From Apteryx mantelli (taxonomy: Eukaryota > Chordata > Aves > Apterygiformes > Apterygidae): DNA of 64,000 nucleotides. Shown here in pieces: positions 11,433 through 24,690 of this stretch. The notes under the pieces are model-generated. The model was not told the origin of the DNA, ran no database searches, and saw nothing but the letters and a program-made list of their open reading frames with translations. The stretch covers positions 12,176,001 through 12,240,000 of the forward strand of contig NC_089991.1 in assembly GCF_036417845.1 (NCBI RefSeq), in the 5' to 3' direction. Every line of letters starts with the position of its first letter. The stretch's first letter is position 1. A program made the position numbers and the translations under genes.

Positions 11433-11735
<303 letters not shown>

Positions 11736-12218
11736 TAATTAAGACTGAGGGATTCATTTCCACAGGATGTCACGGTGATTTAGTGAGATTGTAAACAGGA
11801 CTGAGAGTTAAAGAGAGAAAGAAGTTAATGCTGCTAGCCTTTAAAAATGGAAATGGATGGAAAACCTCCTAGCCTGGAGATTTGGTTTAATCTTTAATGA
11901 GAACAGATTCAGACGAGACCATCAGGGAAATTAGGTTGTCATACAAGGACTGCATCTCTGTCAGAGCCAGGACATTGCGTTAGATGGACCCTAAGTCTGA
12001 ACCAGATCAGTTCCCTGTGCCTGGAGGTCTTGGTGGATCTGACCTCTAGCCCTGCTGGATGGCTGGAGAGTGTCACATCAGTCGCTTTTATCCGTGACAT
12101 TTTGATCTAAAGTTACTCTCAGCTCCTCTAAAAGTGAGCATGACTGGGAGCCTGGGAAGGCCTTAGCAGCTCCCCTCCCACTCTTACACAACCTTTTTCT
12201 GGGTTTCATTTCTTTCAG

Positions 12219-12340
12219 TACCTAAAGGCTGGAAGTTACAACCCCACTGTGCTGCTGCAGGAGATCATGCTGGCCACCTTCCCCTCCCAACTGGCTGAGC
12301 GGAGAGAGATGCACCAGGCCGAGATGGCAGAGCTCTCCAA
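12219..12340 (+). CDS. LONRF1-like: LONRF exon 8: helix between RING2 and Lon domain
   Basis: Residues 368-407 plus two bases (AA|GTAAGC, phase 2). It encodes YLKAGSYNPTVLLQEIM and the helical segment LAERREMHQAEMAELS, corresponding to the conserved helix that ends ELS in other LONRF proteins. It is more divergent than its neighbouring exons. Confidence 0.9.
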
Positions 12341-12519
12341 GTAAGCAGGAAACCTTCTCTGGTGCATGTGTGCACACAGAGAGGCAGGGAGGGGGCTGCC
12401 CGCACCATGTAGCATTGCTCTGGCCTGGGTCTGCTCGAGCTGCATCTGTCCTGCCTCCAGGACTGTGGCACAGCACTGCTGGGAGGGTCCAGATGTGCCT
12501 GGGGGGCATGTGGGAATGA

Positions 12520-12885
<366 letters not shown>

Positions 12886-14008
12886 TGAGCCCCAGGGCAA
12901 GGCATCTCCCTCCTGCCCTTCCCACGCACTACTGGTTTGCCCCTCTCTGTGTCAGTCCCGGCATCTTTGCCCTCCAGGAGCACGCAGAAAGCTGCATAGT
13001 TGGTGTTGTCTCAGAGGTACTGATGTAGAGAGAGAAGGGAAGATAGCCCAGTGCTACACTGGACCATGGAGCAGGCGTTGAGCTTGCAGCTCTGTGCGGG
13101 GCTCCTGATAACTCGGCCAGTGGTCACCCACCTCACTTGGTGCATTTTTAGAGGTGCTAAGTCACTCCACCCCCTTCAGAAGGACTCCAGCTCAGAGGAG
13201 GAGTTAGCTGGAAGTCTCTCAAATCCTGAGTAGTATGGAGAGGAGGAACAGGGCACAATTTCATATCCCGCTGCACCCCCGCAGACAAAATCAACAGGGA
13301 GGTGGTGTTTTTCCCACACAGTACGAAGTGAAACTGGAGCTCACTGCCTCCTGATGTCCTACAGGCCAGACAATAAACGGGGCCAAAAGTGGACGGGGCA
13401 GAGCCATCAGTGACTTAAATATGATGGTCTAGCAGCAACTTGGGAAGTCTCTGACCTGCATGATTGTCTAGCTGTGTCTGCCAGCTTCTGTCAGTGATCA
13501 CTTTAAAGTTGTCTTATATCTTATACTCTGCCCTTAACAAGCTGCAACTGGTCATTATGAGAAAACAGGACACTGAGCTAAATGGGCTTCTGTTCAGTGC
13601 CGTGTAGCAATATTTGCATTTGTAGTGACACCTCCAGGTCTCAGGTGGGCTGAATCTCTAGGCTGCTAACCCAAGTACTCTGAATACGTATCTTTACATG
13701 GGCAAATCTTCCCTGTGATCTAGTCCTCCTCTAGTGAAATGAGATTGATAGCATTTTCTGGCCTCTGGGCTTTGGGAAGATGCCTCAGCAAGAGGTGGTT
13801 TGTTCAGGACCTCTGGATGTCAGGGCAGAATGAAGATCTGAGTCACTTCGGTGTAAGGCAAATCCAAGGGAGTTGTGTGCATGTGCAGGCAGTGTGCTCT
13901 CTATTCCCTACCCTCTTAGCAGCGAGTGGTAACTCAGAGTTGTTCTCTGAATCTGCACCCTCCCAGCCCCCTTGTTGCTGGGGCTTCTCCTTTGTGGAGG
14001 TGGTGTAA

Positions 14009-14425
<417 letters not shown>

Positions 14426-14740
14426 TAACTTTGCTGGCCTCCTTGCACCGGAGTTAAATGCAAAGCTGGATGTGGAGTGCAGGCCACCTAGACTGCAAAA
14501 ACCTGGGAGCTCCTGGTTATGGATAGTGAAGTCAGGTTATGGTGTGTGAATCCTCCCCTTGCTCCGTGCTGTGGCTAGCTCAGGCTCAGCAAACACTCTA
14601 GAGAGCAGACAAGATGCTGAAGCTGGGTGCGATGGGAATAAGTTTGCTCTTTGCCCCATGGCCTCTCCTCTGTCAGGTGTGAGCTGCCGTCTTCCTCCTC
14701 CCCACGCACCCCCCTTTCTGCTTTCCTTTCCTCCACGCAG

Positions 14741-14887
14741 GTGGCCGGGGAGGAGCTGGAGGAACTACAGTGCCTTCACGAGAGCACCTACCATTTGGCT
14801 CAGAGGTTTTGTGAGCACGGAGATGTTGCCTCCAGACACATTTTGATGCAGCATGGACCCCTGCCGGAGAAGGAGGAGGACATCCAG
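14741..14887 (+). CDS. LONRF1-like: LONRF exon 11: Lon domain helical part
   Basis: Residues 516-564 (49 codons, phase 0 both sides). It aligns to the helical bundle of LONRF Lon domains: LHESTYHLAQRFCEHG in place of the usual LH..V...SWF, then HGPLPEKEEDIQ matching the conserved FG.MPE.E block. The usual tryptophan in the helix is absent, one of several signs of divergence. Confidence 0.88.
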
Positions 14888-16845
14888 GTAACACCTGAAG
14901 GAAGGGATGCCCTAAACAGGGAGGGTGCTTAGGGAACCTTTGAATCAGAGCTGTTCCTGCACTGACCACCATGTCTTCAGAGGCATTTAGGAACCTAATG
15001 GCAGAAGCTGTCACAGGAAGGAGCTTGGAGGATCTGGAAGCACTTTGCTAAGCTAGCAGAGCAAGCTCCTATGCAGCCTCATTGTAGGTGTGCTTTCCAG
15101 TGTACTGATTGCTCCCATCCCTCCTCTTCCTCGGCTTCCTGTGTCAGTGGAAATCTTGTGCCTGTGGGATGCAAGGCAGCAGGTGGGGCAGCATGAGGAG
15201 ATGCAGAGGGGCTGAGCTGCCCAGGACTGCAAGTGTGTGTATGTGCACATGTGCACACGTGTGTGAGAGCCAGATGGGCCAAACCAGGAGGGTGTCGGGA
15301 CTGGAGAGCAGGAGAGACTGCTGCAAGGGGAGGCTTGCCTTGCCTTGCATGCGGCTGGGAAGAAAGGACATGGGATGCTTTTTGGCTTCATGTTTGAGAT
15401 CTCCCCGCACATGCATCCCAGTGGGAGAGGAAAGCAAAGCTGTGTGTGTGCCAGGAGCCCGGTGCTTCCCCAGGAGAGGCTGCTCAAGCTCTGCCGGGTG
15501 GTGGGGCCAAGCTCGCCGTGCCAGCGCTGAGGCTTCTCTCCGTGCCTGGGCGCGCTCGCGCTGGCCTGGCAGTGCTCCAGCTGCGGGTCCGGCTCAGCGC
15601 CACAGCGCGTGCTGCCCAGGAGTGTGTGCTTCCCTGCAAGGCTCTTGCTGGGTCCCAAAAGCCCTGGAGGTGAAAGATGGGAAAAAACAGTCCCTGTTTT
15701 TTACTTTTTACTGTTTACTGCACTTCTTACTCAGAGGTATTTTAGGACTTGTTTGTTAAAACAGTTTAACGTTTCTCTGTGTTTTTTAAACTGTTCTTGG
15801 AAACCAAGCACTGAGTTTTATAAGCTTTCCCTGAGTTCTTTTGTCAAACTAGAAACTGAACTGCCTGGATTTGAAAACACTTGGGGGTGGTGGTGGGGGG
15901 GAAACCCAGACAACCAACCAACCTCACAACTCAGTGAGTCTGTGGTCTCCTTTCTTCTCATCTTCTCATTGGAGAAAGAGCCGTGGCTGGCCTGAGAAGA
16001 GATGCTAAAGAAGACAGAATCCAATTTACTTAGTAGCTTGCTTTGACAAATTCAAATTTGGAATGTCATTTATTTTGAAGAACATGTTTCCTGCCCGGAC
16101 CATTGCAGATATGCTCCTTCTGCATGCGCCTGGCCTGTCCCCCGGTTAGAGCTGTCCTGGCAGCAGTCATGCCAATGCCGTGCTCAGAACTACAAAATGA
16201 CTCTGCCTCACGCGTCTGAATAGAATATTTCCCTCTTAAACTGGCTCACATTTTGAAGGAGCATTTTCCAAAAGCCTTGCCCAGCTCTTGTGCCTGTCTG
16301 GCCTGTACTTTCTTGCCCTTGTTAGAGCAGTTGAGTAACGCTGAAGCAAACGCCCAGAAAGACAAGCTCCCTGGGGGAGGCTCCCCTTGCCTCCGGTGCC
16401 GGCTAGAGCCCGAGTCCCGTCGCAGGGCCGGGGCTGGCGGGGGGGGTGCGAGTGCTGCCACGTCGAGGTGCCGGTAGGGCTGTGCAGCCTGGGCTGAGAG
16501 GAGAGTTTGGCCCGTGCTTAGCAAAGCAATTGTCTTGAGACAAGCAAAGGCGCAAGATATTTCTCTGTCTCTTTAGTATAGACTCTTTCCTGGTTACAGC
16601 AGTGTCTGGAGACTCCCTGGGGTATGTTTGTCTGGAAATTGAATTCCTTTATCCAGCAGTCTCGAGCCTGGACAGACAAAAGGGCTGTTCAGATGAATAC
16701 CTTAGCAAAGCTGGCACTGCTGCAGCAGCCGCCTTACTGACAAGAGTGCATTTTTCCTATTGGACATGCCGCCCAAAGACTGTGTATTTGTCTGCCTTGC
16801 TGTTGCCTGACGTGGGCGTTTCTCTCTCCTCTCTCTCCCTGCTAG

Positions 16846-17043
16846 GCTTCTGCTGATGGACCAGGCTGGTGCTGGTGGCTCATCTCCATCCTGCCCCTCG
16901 ACCCGTCCTACCAGCTGACGCTCTTCTCCACCACGTCTCTGCGGGCCCGCCTGGCCCAGCTGCAGCGCATCCTCACGGCGCTGCTGCACGCCCACCCCGG
17001 CGGGCCCCCACCGCCCCTGCACGGCCCCCGTGGCCAGGTCTGA
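16846..17043 (+). CDS. LONRF1-like: LONRF exon 12: Lon domain end and stop
   Basis: Residues 565-629 plus TGA at 17041-17043. It contains the hallmark GPGWCWWLISILPLDPSYQL segment that closes the LONRF Lon domain, then a helix SLRARLAQLQRILTAL. The C-terminus is a Pro/Gly/His tail (HPGGPPPPLHGPRGQV) that is unlike the tails of LONRF1-3 as I remember them. Confidence 0.92.
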   Translation, partial: ASADGPGWCWWLISILPLDPSYQLTLFSTTSLRARLAQLQRILTALLHAHPGGPPPPLHGPRGQV

Positions 17044-19285
17044 GGAGCCTGCTGGGCACCCGGTGCCATCTGCGCCAGGGAGAGCTCCACCCAGCTGGTT
17101 TCCTTATGCGTTTCTTCATGGTTTTAGCACGCTGGATTCCCCCAAAGCAACCTCAGCAACAAGCTGGGCACCTGCCTCGCTAGGAGTGCGGAGGCAGCCA
17201 GCAGCGATACCGTGCTGTCCACATAAGCTGCTTCGGTGCCATGGGCAAGCTGCGCCACCGGCAGGGAAGGCGAGTCCCACAGCGGGGACCAGGCCAGAGA
17301 ACTGGGTTGTGTCCCGGGAACCAAAATCTCTTGCTGAGCTGCTTTGGCGCCAAGGAGGTCTCTCCATAGGGCGCAGGAATGAGCACCAGGATGCCCTTGG
17401 GTTGGGCTCTTCCTCTTTGAAGAGCAACATAGCTTTTTAGTAAAAGGGCCTGCCCTGCACAGCAGGGGAGGGGGCATTTAGATGCTTGGGAGAGGCTATG
17501 CTGGGATGCGGAGAGGTCCGTACGGCTTTTCCAGACCTTGGGAGCTGAAGGTTCAGCCTCCATTTACGAGTCTGACTCGATCATCCTTCAAACCAGAAGA
17601 AAGGGTAAATTAAACAATCTGAATCTCACAGTTCTGCTTCTGATGGTCTCCTTGGCCACACGGCAAAAAGACGTGGCTCTCCAAGCACATCTCTCTCTGC
17701 ATGTCCCTTCCTCTGGGTCCGCTCAGCTCCCTGCCTGCCTTCGCCGTGCTGGACTTGCCGCGAGCATCCCTGGTACGGAGCTGTGCGGGGATGCTGCGGC
17801 TGCCTGGCCTGATGGCCGAGGAGACCGCTCTCCTGAAACGTGGTGTGGGAAGGGAGGAGTTTGGTGGTGTTAGTGCTGTCTCCTAACTCAAAGATGGCAG
17901 TTCTGGATCCTGGTTGGGCTCAGACTGCAGTTTCTGACCTGGTCGCAGGGTGTGGGCTTGAAGGAACCAGCCATGCAGGAGCGCTAGGCCCGGCAGCGTT
18001 TTTGGGAGACTTTCTGCTCCTTCAATAGTGCAGTTCTGTGTTCAGTGTTTCCTGGGAACTTTCTGCCTCCTCAGGAGGAAATCGATCTGAGCAGCAGCTG
18101 TGCCTGGTCAGGGACCTCCAGAACAATTCAGACAGATATAAGTCAAGGGGGCCAAATCTCCGGGAGGCCCGGGAAGGGCAGTACGCAGGGGTCGCGGCTG
18201 TGAACCCCGCATCGGGGGGGGGGGGGGGGGAAGTGCTGGCTGCATGTGCCTGGCTGCTGCTCGTTGCTGAATACAGGGGGAAGAGTAACGCCTGCCCATG
18301 CAGGCTGGGCCTCTCCTCCATAGAAATCCTGAAGGTTTGGGATTTTTGTCTCCCATTGATAATTTCAGTGGGTTTGAGTTGAAATTTAGGAATAATATCC
18401 ACTTAGTGAGTTGTTGGATTAAATTTTTTCCAGACTCTTATCTCTGCCTTTCCCATATGCTCCACACACCCTCTGGGGGCTCTGTGAGCTGTTATATGTG
18501 TGTGGGAGAGAAAATCAGGTTGGGGCTACAGTGCTCTTTACTGCGTGTGAATCGTCTCAGCATCCGTCTGTGCCCTGCAAGCGCTGGGTCCTGCTCCTGC
18601 CTGGGTTAGTCTGCCCTGACCTCTGGGGTAGGGGGCTCCGCTCAGGTGGGGACCTGCTCCCGATGGCCACCTTTTCACTTCCCGCTCTCTCCAGGATCCA
18701 GAGGTTTCACTCCCTGCTCTCCAACAAAGTGCCTCCCTGGAGTGAGGGTCGGGCTGAGCTCTTGCTCCTGAGGGACCGCAAGGAGAGCAGAGTGGCTGAG
18801 GGCAACGTGAAGCTGGATTTGCTCCTCTGCCTTCAAGCTGTGTCCTCCCCTGCTTTGCTGCTGTTTCTCTGGAGCAGCGTGACTCCCCGAAGGGGCTGCA
18901 GGCTCCTCAGGAGCTGCCGGGCTGTCTGACCGGAGCAAGCAGGAGAGGCGAAGGCAGGACTCCCTGCAGCTGTCCCAGGGCGGCTGCGCACGGGTGGTAG
19001 AGCATGCTGCTTCCTCACCACTGAATTTTGGGAAGTGCCTTTCTTTTCTGTAGGGTAGGTGTGAGCTCAGGGGGAAGCGTGTGACCGTCCCATGCCGGGA
19101 GGGCTCCAGGTTAGCATTTGGAGAGAGCCAGGGCCCGGAGCCACTTCTGCCTGGCCTGTTCCAGGAAGGGACTTGTGCAAATCACTTCAGTTTGCTTGGA
19201 GTGTCTCTGGGATTTGTATTAGTATTTTCTCTCTTTGAATTAAGTTTTCTTGCTGGTCATTGAAATAAAGGCCTATTTTTTTTTG
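17044..19285 (+). other. LONRF1-like: LONRF 3'UTR (putative)
   Basis: About 2.2 kb from the stop to the first AATAAA. ATTAAA variants at 17,609 and 18,418 could serve shorter isoforms. A 17-base G homopolymer lies at 18,214-18,230. No other gene is visible. The extent is inferred from the poly(A) signal only. Confidence 0.5.
18214..18230 (+). repeat. 17-base G homopolymer in LONRF 3'UTR
   Basis: An uninterrupted run of 17 G. It could form a G-quadruplex in RNA and is also a likely site of length polymorphism or sequencing error. Confidence 0.9.
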
Positions 19286-19302
19286 TTGGTGGTGGTGGTC
19301 GA
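19264..19302 (+). terminator. LONRF1-like: candidate poly(A) signal and GU-rich downstream element
   Basis: AATAAA at 19,264-19,269 is the first canonical signal after the LONRF stop. About 10-30 bases downstream is a T run followed by a GTTGGTGGTGGTGGT tract, the U/GU-rich arrangement expected of a cleavage site. Cleavage would fall near 19,280-19,290. Confidence 0.6.
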
Positions 19303-19879
19303 CCTTTTGGTTGCACTTTGAGCACAAGGCTCCTGATGAAACTGCTTGTGCATCACCAGGGAGCTTCAGGGGCACATGGAGAAGTGATGTGCTGGCCCAC
19401 AGATGGCACCTGAGAAGCACCCAGTGAACACAGTCTGGCAAGGGCGGACAGCAGCAAGGAGAGAGAAAAAGAAAAAAAAAAACAGATGGTTTGGCCCAGA
19501 GAAAGAGGTCGTGTGAAAATGAGCCAAGAGGACTGGTTCCTGCCCGTTGCTGCAGTTAGAGACTTTGGGGAAGGACGGAAAGTGGGGCAGACCTGGCTGG
19601 TGGAGATGCCAACTGACGGTCCTCCATGGTGACGTTTGTTCCTGCCTCCAGGAACGGGGCTGAGTGGGACGGCCATCCTCCGCACCGCGCTGCGCTGCGT
19701 TGTGCTGAGGAGCCTGGAGCAGCGCAGGCGATGCCCCGGGGAAGCCCGGCTCTCCCCCACCTCGGGCCCGCAGCATCCTGGGGCCGGGCCCCAGGCTTTC
19801 TCCAAACCCAATGAAGAAAGAGGAAAGAAGTTTGTTGTGGGAACAGCCCAGCTGCCAGCTTCCTCCCACTCTGCGGAGT

Positions 19880-19903
19880 GGGGGGGGGGGGGGGGCGGGG
19901 GGG
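19880..19903. repeat. long G-run (interrupted once)
   Basis: Sixteen G, one C, then seven G, about 600 bases beyond the LONRF poly(A) signal. Same caveats as for other homopolymers: length may be unreliable. Confidence 0.85.
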
Positions 19904-21099
19904 AGTGTGAAAGGAGCCACTGTCGTTTACAGAAAAGGGTTTAAAAATAAAACAAACCACAATCCTCTCGAGGAGGAGAGGATCTGCCGAGCTGCTGTGG
20001 GCCCGGATCCATCGTCCTGCTGGGGTTTAGCTGCGGTGGCTGAAGACGATGCCACGTCCTCCGGAGCTCGGGGCATAAACTGTCGCTGCGGCTCAACCCG
20101 GCGCTGGGCACGACTGAGCACCAGGGTGTCGCAGCAGGTAAACGCACCGCGCTGGCCAGAGGCGCCTCTCGGGACCAGACAGTGCAGATGCACCGCGCAG
20201 CCTCGTCGTTCAGCCCAACACGTCCTGGCAGAGCTTGTCAAGCTAGAGCGATGCCTTCCCTCCTTATTTTGGTGGGGGGACCTTCCTCTTTTGCCCCCCT
20301 CTCCCTCCCAGCCCCTGCCCTCCCCGCTGGCTCTTGCAGCCCAGGTTTTGGGCCCTGCCGTGCAGCTGGCGTGTGCCCGTGTGCGCAGGAGGCTGGAGCT
20401 GGCACCGGCTCCCTTTGCCGTGTTGTCCTGCTCCCACTAGATGTCAGGAAGAGGCTGAGCGTGGGCGAGGGGGACGGCACGGCGCGGGGACCAGGCGCAG
20501 GCATCAGCCGGGAGAGGAGGCACCCCCTTGTCCCAGCATGCAGCCGGGGCGCAGCGGCGTCCTACGACCCCTCGCGCACGCAGACCCGGCGTGTGGGGCC
20601 GTCTCAGCCGAACTGGGACGACGGGTTGTTGCGCTGAACACAAATGCAGTCGGGGGGACCAGCTGTGTCCTCGCTCTGTACTGCACCGGGGGACAGGGCA
20701 GGGCTGCAGCCCTGCTAGTCCTGCCCCAAAGCTCTGCCCAGACATGGGGACATCAGCGTTGCCACCACCCGCCGGGACCATGAGGTGGACGTTGGACTTG
20801 CCACTGCCTCCCACCAAACGTTTGCCTGGGATCAGATGCTCAGGGGTCCGTCTGGCGCTGGTGGAGGCTGGCAGCTACGGGGAGCGCCAGCACCTCCATG
20901 CCGGGCTCAGTGGTGCCGCACATGGCTCCTTTGCCTCCCCGACAGCAGCAAGAGCCGCGGGGAGGTGGGCCCAGTGCGACAAGTGCTCTGGCCTGCCTGC
21001 GCCTCCATGCACTGCTTTCTGCTGCTCGCATCCTCTGTCCTCCCTGTATTTTTCCATCTCTGCATACGCTCCTCCCCGGCTCATCCCAACAATAACTAG

Positions 21100-21260
21100 T
21101 AATGATTTCTGGCCTTTATATAACACTTGTCATCAGTGCTTTTCAAAAGGAAGCCAATACCCTTATCTGGGTTTTACAGATGGGGAACCAAGGAAGGAAA
21201 GAGGCAGTATAACGCCCAAGGTCACCCAAACCCCTAGAAGTCCCAGGGCTCTCCGAACAT
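21100..21260 (-). mobile_element. MIR-like SINE fragment
   Basis: The core at about 21,155-21,235 reads as the reverse complement of a MIR/CORE-SINE: a TTATC..TTTTACAGATGGGGAA segment, then a GCCCAAGGTCACCC segment at the expected spacing. It is diverged, so the ends are approximate. Confidence 0.6.
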
Positions 21261-21816
21261 CCCCCTTCCCGCCTGTTCAGCTCTCCCAGGCCAGAGAGAT
21301 GTCTCCACGGCTGGGCTTCGCCTCTCCGGGCCAGCTGGAGGATCCGCTGGGAGGTGGCCCCATCCCACTGCCCAGCCGCCTCCTCCAGCTCCCCTGCCCT
21401 CGTCGCCAGCAATTTCGGTCCTTCCTGCTTGGCACTTTCAACTTGCCTCACCTAATAGGGTGGGCAAGCAATTAGCTAAAGTGGCAAGTAATTAATGCAG
21501 CAGATGTCAGGCTGTGCCTCGTGTTTCTTTAACAAATGGCGTCACTCCAAACCAATTAAACCAGCCAGTACTTGAGATAGCAGAAAATCAACACGAGGTT
21601 GTTAGCGCTAAGATCTTTTTCTCTAGTCAGGCGTGCTCATGCAGAAAGCAGAGCGCATTGCGTTTTATGGTTAATGAAGGCGGAAAGAAAGGGGGGAAAA
21701 TTTCAGCACCTAATTTTTCCACACTTTAGGAAAGACTAGTTGGTGCAAAGAAAGCATGATCATATTGTGCCTGCTTTTTCAGAAAAATAAGGAAAAAAAA
21801 ACAATGAAGTCAGATC

Positions 21817-23490
21817 ACAGAATCACAGAATCGCTGAGGTTGGAAGGGACCTCTGGAGATCATCTAGTCCAACCCCCCTGCTCAAGCAGGGTCACCTAGA
21901 GCACATTGCACAGGATTGCATCCAGGCGTGTTTTGAATATCTCCAGAGAAGGAGACTCCACCACCTCTCTGGGCAACCTGTTCCAGTGCTCTGTCACCCT
22001 CACAGTGAAAAAGTTTTTCCTCATGTTCAGATGGAAGTGTCTGTGTTTCAGTTTGTGCCCGTTGCCTTGCGTCCTGTCGCTCGGCACCACTGAAAAGAGT
22101 CTGGTCCCATCCTCTCGACACCCTCCCTTCAGATACTTGTACACGTTGATAAGATCTCCTCTCAGCCTTCTCTTCTCCAGGCTAAACAGGCCCAGCTCTC
22201 TCAGCCTTTCCTCATAAGAGAGATGCTCCAGTCCCCTAATCATCTTTGTGGCCCTTCGCTGGACTTGCTCCAGTAGTGCCACATCCCTCTTGTACTGGGG
22301 AGCCCAGAACTGGACACAGTACTCCAGATGTGGCCTCACCAGGGCTGCGTAGAGGGGGAGAATCACCTCCCTCGACCTGCTGGCAACACTCCTCCTGATG
22401 CACCCCAGGATACCATTGGCCTTCTTTGCCACAAGGGCACATTGCTGCCTCATGCTTAACTTGGTGTCCACCAGCACTCCCAGGTCCTTCTCCACAGAGC
22501 TGCTTTCCAGCAGGTCAACCCCCAACCTGTACTGGTGCATGGGGTTATTCCTCCCCAGGTGCAGGACCCTGCACTTGCCTTTGTTGAACTTCATGAGGTT
22601 CCTCTCCGCCCACCTCTCCAGCCTGTCCAGGTCCCTCTGAATGGCAGCACAGCCCTCTGGCGTATCCGCCACTCCTCCCAGTTTTGTATCATCAGCAAAC
22701 TTGCTGAGGGTGCACTCTATCCCTTCATCCAGGTCATTGATGAAGAAGTTGAACAAGACTGGACCCAGGACTGACCCCTGGGGGACACCGCTAGCTACAG
22801 GCCTCCAGCTAGACTCTGCGCCGCTGATCACAACTCTCTGAGCTCTGCCATTCAGCCAGTTCTCAATCCACCTCACTGTCCACTCATCTAACCCACACTT
22901 CCTGAGCTTACTTATGAGGATGCTATGGGAGACAGTGTCAAAAGCCTTGCTGAAGTCTAGGTAGACAACATCCACTGCTCTCCCCTCATCTACCCAGGCA
23001 GCCATTCCATCATAGAAGGCTATCAGATTGGTTAGGCATGATTTCCCCTTGGTGAAGCCATGCTGACTACTCCTGATCACCTTCTTTTCCTCCACATGCT
23101 TGGAGATAGCCTCCAGGATGAGCTGCTACATCACCTTTCCAGGGATGCAGGTGAGGCTGACTGGCCTGTAGTTCTCTGGGTCCTCCTTCTTGCCCTTTTT
23201 GAAGACTGGGGTGACATTGGCTTTCTTCCAGTCTTCAGGCACCTCTCCTGTCCTCCATGACCTTTCAAAGATGATGGAGAGTGGCTTAGCAATGACATCC
23301 GCCAGCTCCCTCAGCACTCGTGGGTGCATCCCATCAGGGCCCATGGATTTGTGGGTGTCAAGTTTGCTTAAATGATCTCTAACCCACTCCTCCTCCACCA
23401 AGGGAAAGTCTTCCTTTCTCCAGACTTTCTCTCTTGTCTCCAGGGTCTGGGGTTCCTGAGGGCTGGCCTGAGCAGTAAAGACTGAATGCA
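21817..23490 (-). mobile_element. CR1 LINE, 5'-truncated, intact 3' end
   Basis: On the minus strand this is the 3' part of a chicken-repeat-1 non-LTR retrotransposon. The 3' terminus at 21,817-21,832 has two ATTCTGTG octamers, the CR1 hallmark. The 5' limit near 23,490 is where similarity to CR1 ORF2 fades. The short 3'UTR (about 80 bases) after the ORF2 stop is typical. High ORF integrity indicates a fairly recent insertion compared with the second CR1 in this window. It lies in intergenic DNA, antisense to the LONRF gene. Confidence 0.95.
21896..23490 (-). pseudogene. CR1 ORF2 (reverse transcriptase), one in-frame stop, 5'-truncated
   Basis: Translation from about 23,490 to the stop at 21,896 is one reading frame, interrupted only by a TAG at 23,126-23,128 (after the [13 protein letters not shown] block). 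That position is usually Glu in CR1, which fits a single GAG-to-TAG change. Downstream, a 399-codon open frame starts at 23,095. Reverse transcriptase motifs visible: motif [16 protein letters not shown], the [11 protein letters not shown] block, the catalytic FADD at residues 133-136 of the 399-codon frame, and the conserved C-terminal WNRLPREVV segment. The endonuclease part of ORF2 is missing through 5' truncation, so this copy is not autonomous. Confidence 0.93.
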
Positions 23491-24624
23491 GCTTCTCTTT
23501 CGAGAGAACCCACCCATGGGATATATTCAAAGCCAGAAAATGACCAGTGCTGAAAAAAGTGCTTTCAAGCCACTGCTGGCGTGGTCTGAGTGGGACCTGC
23601 TGGTCGCCCTGGAGAAACAGCCCTGTTGTTTCCTCCAGATGGACCATGCGTAGCATGAAATCAATTGCTGTTGTTTACGGAGTAGAGCGATTGCCGGGTG
23701 CGTGCGGAAGGCGACCCAGAGCAGAGATCGGGTGGCAGCCGGCCACACGCTCTTGTGCAGCCGCCCTGTTTCCCTGCTGAGCAGAGGAGTTATCCAAGCC
23801 TGCCCCCGTGTAAAGAGTGAGAAACACCCGCTGCTTTAATAATACATTTTAATAAATAGATTTACTGGAACAGGCTTTTCTTAATAGCTTTTCAAAACCC
23901 ATATGGGTCCCTGGCAGTGGTGTTGCCCCCAGCCCTCCTGCGCTGCCTGGCTCAGAGCTGTCTTTTGACCTGCCCTCGGGAAGCACCCGAGGGAGGAATT
24001 AATCCCCCCAACATGTCCCTCATGCCAACAGCCCCGAGGATCCCAGCTCTTATTCCCAACACATGCCAGAGCCAGGCAGACAGTAACAGCTTGGTGTGCT
24101 TGATCACTTCTCTGTAATTACAGAGCAACCTCCTCCTCCTCCTCCTGCTTCTCCCCCACCAAATGACACATCTGGGCCAGGCACCACAGATGGGCAGATG
24201 AGAGCAGAAAACCAGGCATGGTTTGTCCAAAGGACAGAGAAGGGGAAGGGAGGGAAGGATGTATCCCTAATCAGGTGGGCCGCAGCACAGCAAGGCTGTG
24301 CACCTGCCAGCACAAACTTGAGGCTGAGCACCCAGGTGGGGGATGTGGGATTACCATTCTGCATAGACCCGGCACAACGGAGACCAGATGTGACCATGTC
24401 CTTGGATGCCACAGCAACACAGACAGCCACCGCTGATGCTAACACCTCACTTGGAGGCTAAGTTGCAATGAACACCAATTTGCTTCAGGCCAGATGTGCA
24501 GGACTGTAAGGGATGTCATCTGGAGTTGGCAGTCTGGGAACAGGGGAGTTGTTTGCTGTGGCTGGTGGGACCAATAGCCACTCTCCATTCAGGCACGGTC
24601 TTCTTGGAGTAGGTAACCAAAGTG

Positions 24625-24690
24625 ACCACTACCACCAAACCATGACCATGACTATAACCATGATCATCGCTATCACCATCACCAAAGCTC
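24625..24690. repeat. cryptic CCA/CAT trinucleotide-rich patch
   Basis: Imperfect runs of ACC, CAT and ATC triplets (ACCATGACCATGACTATAACC and similar). It is a decayed simple repeat, not an open gene. Confidence 0.6.

Larger units (their letters stand above)
19290..21816. other. intergenic, GC-rich flank downstream of LONRF
   Basis: No gene recognised. About 19,980-20,640 is CpG-rich and carries long chance open frames, including one of 315 codons at 20,528-21,475 with no recognisable domain. A MIR-like fragment lies near 21,100-21,260. The segment just before the CR1 (21,480-21,816) is AT-rich and featureless. Confidence 0.6.

Noticed and set aside
15109-15759. 216-codon frame in LONRF intron 11
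   Set aside because: No recognisable similarity; covers a TG/CA simple tract; exons 11 and 12 join in phase without it.
20528-21475. 315-codon open frame on the + strand downstream of LONRF
   Set aside because: GC-rich DNA yields long chance frames. The translation has no domain, biased composition, and runs through a MIR-like fragment.
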